Source: Phocoena phocoena (Eukaryota; Chordata; Mammalia; Artiodactyla; Phocoenidae). From it: DNA of 64,000 nucleotides. The position numbers and the translations under genes are program-made. Position 1 is the first letter of the stretch. Every line of letters starts with the position of its first letter. Positions 59,400 through 64,000 of this stretch are shown piece after piece. Location: positions 85,804,296 through 85,868,295 of the forward strand of contig NC_089221.1 in the NCBI RefSeq assembly GCF_963924675.1. The letters are read 5' to 3'. Under the pieces are notes generated by a model that was given only the letters and a program-made list of their open reading frames with translations, made no database searches and had not been told where the DNA came from.

Positions 59400-61095
59400 A
59401 AAAATCATGTTTATATTAAGGTTTGTCATAAAGTTATGTACCTAGTATTCCTTACGCTGACCTTGATTAGTGATAAAACCTGTCCCAGTGTTTCACATAA
59501 GGACTTTTGATGAGTATAGTTGGTAGGATCAGAGAATCAGAAGGAAATTACATAGAGGGCTTGTAAAACAATTGAAATTTGTAAAGTTTCTGTTATCCAT
59601 CATAAGCAGCACATATTTCTATGATTTTTAAAATTATTAACATTCTAAAAAATTAAAGTGATATAACAGTATGCATATATCTCTTTGATACCTATTGCTA
59701 TTTATTTTATTTGCTAGTGATCTTTCTTTCACCCCTCCAAACCTCTATGATAAGTTTGTTGAGAACAGTTAGCTATTATTACTTTGTGAATTCATAAAGT
59801 CTAACACAAAGTCATGTAAGTTTAGTTGTTAAATGTCTATCATTACAATGAGTAGTCTCTAAAACAAAATACCAAGGTTAATAATTCTTTGTGTCTTGTT
59901 AAAATAAACGAATGTGATTTGTTTTACTTTTTCTTCAAACAAACATAAAGCTCTTTTTTAGCTTGAGATGCTTTCATTGCTTTCTCTTTCTTGTGAAATG
60001 TATTATTCTTGGAATTTAACTTATATTTAACAGAGGGCTTCCTCTGCTCTTTATACAGCTGAGGCTGCATTAATTTGTTTTAGACCATCTCCATAATATT
60101 GGTACTTAAGCTCTTTCTCCTGGTGAAAGTAACTTGTTGTAGCCAGTATTCCTTGCTTTTTTTTTTTTTTTTTTTTTTACTATTGGTTTCTCAGAGTAAT
60201 TTGGACTTAAGAGTATACAGGGCATTGTTTTTCTAAATCATATCTTAATTGGAAGACAGCTTCTAAAAAATGCAGATGAACTATTTCATACTGTAACTGA
60301 AGGATTAACACAGGAGCACTGATAATCCACCTGACTTGCTGGCTGTTCGTCAAATGCACTACTGAGATAGATCCTTTCTGGCAAGCTCCATTTGAGGGGT
60401 CTCCTCAAAGTCATCCTTTTTCCACTTCGTTGGATTTGCCTCCTCCAGGGTCACTGTCAGACTGTGCAACGGGCATTCTTCTGGCTTCAGATTTTTGTTA
60501 TATCATGAGCCCAGATCCACACACTTCTCTGTTACTTCTAAACTTATGACCTGCCATGGCTGAGCTCATTAACTCTCTCAGTTGTAGATTTAAGCTACCT
60601 CTACGCAACCCAGATCTCAAACATACAAAGACCACTTTCTGATTTCTGCATAGCCTCTCCAATTAACTTCTAATTCCATCACTCATCATTTTCTTAGAGA
60701 GAGGGGAGTGGAAGTACCTTTCAAGTCCCACAGTGAAATCAGTATATCACTTTATAAAGGAAGTATTAAAAAGGAGGGGAGAAAAATACATTTCTACACA
60801 TTCCAAGAAACTCATAAAACCCACATAACAGATTTGCTTTTCTGTGGTGGGGTTAAAAACACAATATTTATCATAAAGGTAAATTACATTACATTACACA
60901 TGTTACTGGATAAGGGAAAATAATTGCATTCTGCAATGATATTATGAAACGTGAACTTTTGTTTTTAAAATATGTATATTATATTGATTATAGTATATTG
61001 ATTATAATATATTATATTATAATAATATATTGATTATAATCAATTATGTTTTTTGTGTGTGGGTGGGGGGACAACATACACTTTATTTAGATGAA
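59400..61095. other. unassigned sequence with simple repeats
   Basis: No gene recognised. A run of more than 20 T's is at about 60,158-60,178. An AT-rich tandem stretch with repeated TATATTGATTATA words is at about 60,965-61,045. Between 60,280 and 60,700 the sequence is less AT-rich but shows no domain or clear repeat. Confidence 0.5.
60965..61045 (+). repeat. AT-rich tandem repeat
   Basis: The word TATATTGATTATA recurs three times with variations of AATATATTATAT between copies. Confidence 0.8.
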
Positions 61096-61099
61096 AACC

Positions 61100-61350
61100 A
61101 ATTTGTAAACTTCTTTTATGGATTGTGCTTCTGATGTCATATGTAAGAAATTGATGCCTACTACTAGATTACAAAGGTTTTCTTCTAGAAGTTTTACAGT
61201 TTAGGTTTTACTTTTAGTATTATAAATCATTTTGAGTTTATTTTTGTATATGATGTGAAGTATAGATCAAAGATTATTTTTTGTATATGGATATTCAGTG
61301 GCCCCAGACCACTGAACAGTCCTTTCTCTAATATTTTTTCTTGAACAACT
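61100..61350 (-). mobile_element. LINE-1 ORF2 fragment
   Basis: Antisense L1 blocks: TATGGATTGTGCTTCTGATG, TTCTTCTAGAAGTTTTACAG, TTTTGAGTTTATTTTTGTAT, GTATATGGATATTCAGTGGC. It has no 3' end, so it is an internal fragment. Confidence 0.75.
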
Positions 61351-61609
61351 GACACATGTTTATATATATGACATTTTATATATCTACACACATACATATA
61401 TAAAACATATTGATAAACTATATATGTAAATTGTATATTTTATATAGTTGTATTTAGTTATATATAGTTTCATTTAAGAATCAACAAACTTAGTATGTTC
61501 ACTTAATCAAATCTCTACTCCATTACATGAAAAGACAGAAAATATTTGTATATGTGTATATGTGTGTGCATGCTGTATTCATTTAGCACTACTGTGAACA
61601 AAGGAATAT

Positions 61610-61785
61610 TTTTACATAGTCATCTTAGTCAATGTTTACAAAAATCGCATGGAGCAGACATTATTAAGGAAGTTTTAATGAAAAACCTGCTAATCAGAGA
61701 TTGCAAAGTAGGTGTTCAACATCATAGATCTTTTAAGTGGCAGAAGTAGAAAGCAAACCCAGATGTCCAATACTCTTTCTAGCAT
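61610..61785 (-). mobile_element. MIR SINE fossil
   Basis: CATGGAGCAGACATTATTAA, CAGAGATTGCAAAGTAGGTG, TTTAAGTGGCAGAAGTAGAA, AGCAAACCCAGATGTCCAAT correspond to antisense MIR. Confidence 0.5.
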
Positions 61786-61789
61786 AGCC

Positions 61790-62593
61790 CATGATGAAGG
61801 ATTAAATCACTGCATCAATTAAAACTGACAATCACAACAAAACAGTACTTTGGCTTATAGCTTTTTAAGATTGTCCAAATTAACCAACTCAATATTTCCA
61901 ATTTTATTACTTTTGTTCTTCAAAACATTGTAACTTGTTTAAGCTATAGTTACATAAGGAAAGGAAAGAAGGAGAGGAAATATATTGCAAATTTCAATCA
62001 GAAAATCTGCATGTCCAAATTGTTAAAAGCCAAACAAAATCCACCTCCTAGGATTTCCACTAGGAAATTTTCCTTTTAAGTACATTATAAAGTCATTCTT
62101 CTTAAATTTTAAGTACATGAGGCCTGATATAACAACTCATTTAAGTTAGTGTTACTGGATTTCTATACAATTTTGATTTTCCCACAACATGAATGTCTTC
62201 CTGAATGATCCCATAGAAGCAACATGACTGACAACATATATCTTGGAGAAAGCACCCAGTCATTGATCAATGGCAGTGGTTTTTTGCATACAGAGCCCGT
62301 CAGCACTTTACCTTATTCCCAAAGCAGAGGTCATCTGGCAAAGTTCAGAGTCAAGAGAGATGCTCAGCTCTGAGAAGCACATCTGCCCCAGACACTGAAT
62401 TCCACTTAAATCCCAGGTCACTCAATGTACTCATGCATGAAGGATATGTATCACATAAAGGTTTAACAGTCAATGCAATTATCTCTCAATATGTGTCTCT
62501 CCTAGTTTTGTTACACAAAGGAGGGTTCTTACAAGGACGTTGTAGTAATAATTTCAATAAACCTCATGATGATTCACTTTCAACTTCTTGAGT
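61790..62593. other. unassigned sequence
   Basis: No gene or repeat recognised. Confidence 0.5.
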
Positions 62594-62611
62594 GAAAGAC
62601 TCTGTATTCTA

Positions 62612-62909
62612 GGGCTTCCCTGGTGGCGCAGTGGTTGAGAATCTGCCTGCTAATGCAGGGGACACGGGTTCGAGTCCTGATCTGGGAAGATCCCACATGC
62701 TGCGGAGCAGCTAGGCCCGTGCTCCACAGCTACTGAGCCTGCGCGTCTGGAGCCCGTGCTCCCCAACAAGAGAGGCCGCGATAGTGAGAGGCCCGCGCAC
62801 CGCAATGAAGAGTGGCCCCCACTTGCCGCAACTAGAGAAAACCCTCGCACAGAAACGAAGACCCAACACAGCCAAAAATAAAATATATTAAAAAAAAAAA
62901 AAAAAGAAA
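62612..62909 (+). mobile_element. CHR-type SINE, long form with complete 3' region
   Basis: GGGCTTCCCTGGTGGCGCAG starts the tRNA-Glu-like part. The Pol III B-box is perfect (GGTTCGAGTCC, 62,667-62,677). Unlike the six short copies, the body continues past GAGAGGCCCGCGCACCGC into GAAGAGTGGCCCCCACTTGC, CGCAACTAGAGAAAACCC and ACGAAGACCCAACACAGCC, then an A tail. A perfect 18-bp target-site duplication GAAAGACTCTGTATTCTA flanks it at 62,594-62,611 and 62,910-62,927. Confidence 0.98.
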
Positions 62910-63104
62910 GAAAGACTCTGTATTCTAAAAGATAGGACCAACAAGACCCAAACTGTTCACTAATCTCAGGCTTATTATTATGGTAGTGTGACTCAACTCA
63001 TGACATTTACATGTATTTGATCTAATTTTTCTATAAAACACTTAAGAATATTAGATTCTAATTACGTAAAGCTTCTAATTCCAGGAGAATGCCCAGATAT
63101 ATTT

Positions 63105-63280
63105 TTTCATTCATCCACTTTTTTCTGAAGTATATGTTAAATCCAATACTATAGGTCAGAGAATTGCACTAAGGAAATTCAACAGTGAGCAAATTATGTA
63201 TTCTCTCCAAGCCTAAGTTTTTCACCTGAAACTTGGAATTACAACAGTATGACCTCAGATGGATGTTGTAAATATTCTAG
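63105..63280. mobile_element. possible L2 and MIR fragments
   Basis: TCTGAAGTATATGTTAAATC and AACAGTGAGCAAATTATGTA look like antisense L2. CCAAGCCTAAGTTTTTCACC and GATGGATGTTGTAAATATT look like a sense MIR 3' part. Both are faint. Confidence 0.3.
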
Positions 63281-63469
63281 AATAGTGGTATGAGCAAATT
63301 GATGGATACTCTTTCCAGCAAAACAATCATTTATCTGGTGAAAATCATTAAAAAAAAAAAAAACTGGAAATTTTCCTAAGGACATACAGCAAATGGACAT
63401 TTATTCAAGAAAACTGACTAAATTTCATTAAGAATGGCAACAGTCTACATCATTTGAGTCATGACCTTC

Positions 63470-64000
63470 TCCCACAGCATGCCCTCCCCAACTAACTGAC
63501 AGACATTCTATTCTTGGTGCTCTTCTCCAGGCAGATTTGACCATGAAGACAGGAATCCCTCTCCTGCCAGCTCCTAGTCTAGGGCTACATCTTGTATCCT
63601 AGGAGGGGTAGGCCACCAGTGTCTTTTGTCTTCCCCAGTCCTGTGTTGTAGAAGTGCTATTATGGGCAGGCATAACTGAAAACACTGGGGCCCTCTTCCC
63701 CCACCTAGCTCCTATTCCTAGGATAAGGGATCCAAGAACACTGGGGCCCTGATCACATCCAAAACAGCTTTCTCGTAGAATGGAGGATCCATGCCAGGAG
63801 GGGCAAGCCAAGAAGACCAGAGACTATCCTATGTTGCTTCCCCTGAGCCCACCACCTCAGTGCCCATTCTTAGAGCAGTTGTGTCACTCAAGGAAAAGCG
63901 GGCCACTACCCTCCCCTACTAACAGATTCAATGGAGTAGAGTAGAAGTTCTGCTCAGGGGAAGAGGCAGGATATAATGGATAGAAAGATCTATAACTTTG
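63470..64000. other. GC-richer unassigned edge
   Basis: Base composition shifts to about half G+C. A short block, AACACTGGGGCCCT, occurs twice (about 63,678 and 63,737). The 70-codon minus-strand frame here shows no domain. It may be the start of an old repeat or LINE 5' UTR that continues outside the window. Confidence 0.4.

Noticed and set aside
60158..60178. Poly-T run as the tail of a processed pseudogene
   Set aside because: No coding-like sequence or target duplication is visible on either side; an isolated homopolymer is enough to explain it.
62612..62700. tRNA-Glu-like sequence with a perfect B-box
   Set aside because: It is the head of a SINE with target duplication and A tail. The cloverleaf and 3' end of a true tRNA gene are absent.

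Overview
This is mammalian nuclear DNA, almost certainly from a cetacean or a very close cetartiodactyl relative. The strongest sign is seven copies of the tRNA-Glu-derived CHR-1-type SINE (starting GGGCTTCCCTGGTGG), plus one older related copy. Six of the seven have a short 3' end like the cetacean 'deletion' subfamilies. An artiodactyl-type mariner miniature element and artiodactyl-type LINE-1 5' UTRs agree. The base composition is AT-rich, with long interspersed-repeat content and no compact gene structure. I can support no protein-coding exon of a host gene, no functional RNA gene, and no prokaryotic feature such as an operon, IS or CRISPR. The window reads as intergenic or deep intronic DNA.

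Layout. 1-11,170: AT-rich, mostly unassigned sequence with a mariner MITE (1.5 kb), an old SINE (6.4 kb), an old L1 3' fragment (7.0-7.6 kb) and L2/MIR fossils (8.5-9.3 and 10.9-11.2 kb). 11,171-31,115: a nearly continuous 20-kb LINE-1 block. It holds one near-full-length L1 on the minus strand (with two young SINE insertions), then, head-to-head after about 430 bp of other sequence, three consecutive plus-strand L1s and an extra L1 3' end. All their ORFs are broken. 31,115-41,400: mostly unassigned sequence with L2/MIR/MLT1 fossils, a possible LTR and one SINE. 41,425-43,722: a 5'-truncated plus-strand L1. 43,700-56,200: MLT1, L2, MER5A and five or more old L1 pieces in both orientations. 56,385-58,250: an ERVL-like pol remnant, two SINEs, a Tigger-like element and an MLT1 LTR. 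58,585-64,000: a long L2 fossil, AT-rich DNA, the one long-form SINE (62,612-62,909) and a GC-richer right edge.

The nesting gives relative ages. L2, MIR, MLT1, MER5A and the old L1s form the ancient layer. The artiodactyl-type L1s came later, and the CHR SINEs, several with clean target-site duplications, are youngest. I found no undescribed system. The most interesting signals are a roughly 200-bp monomer array in an L1 5' UTR, a CTCF-like motif in the opposing L1 5' UTR, the head-to-head L1 pair, and the split between long and short SINE tails. Family names rest on recognition by eye. Boundaries are good to a few bases for SINEs and the mariner MITE, and to tens of bases for old repeats.
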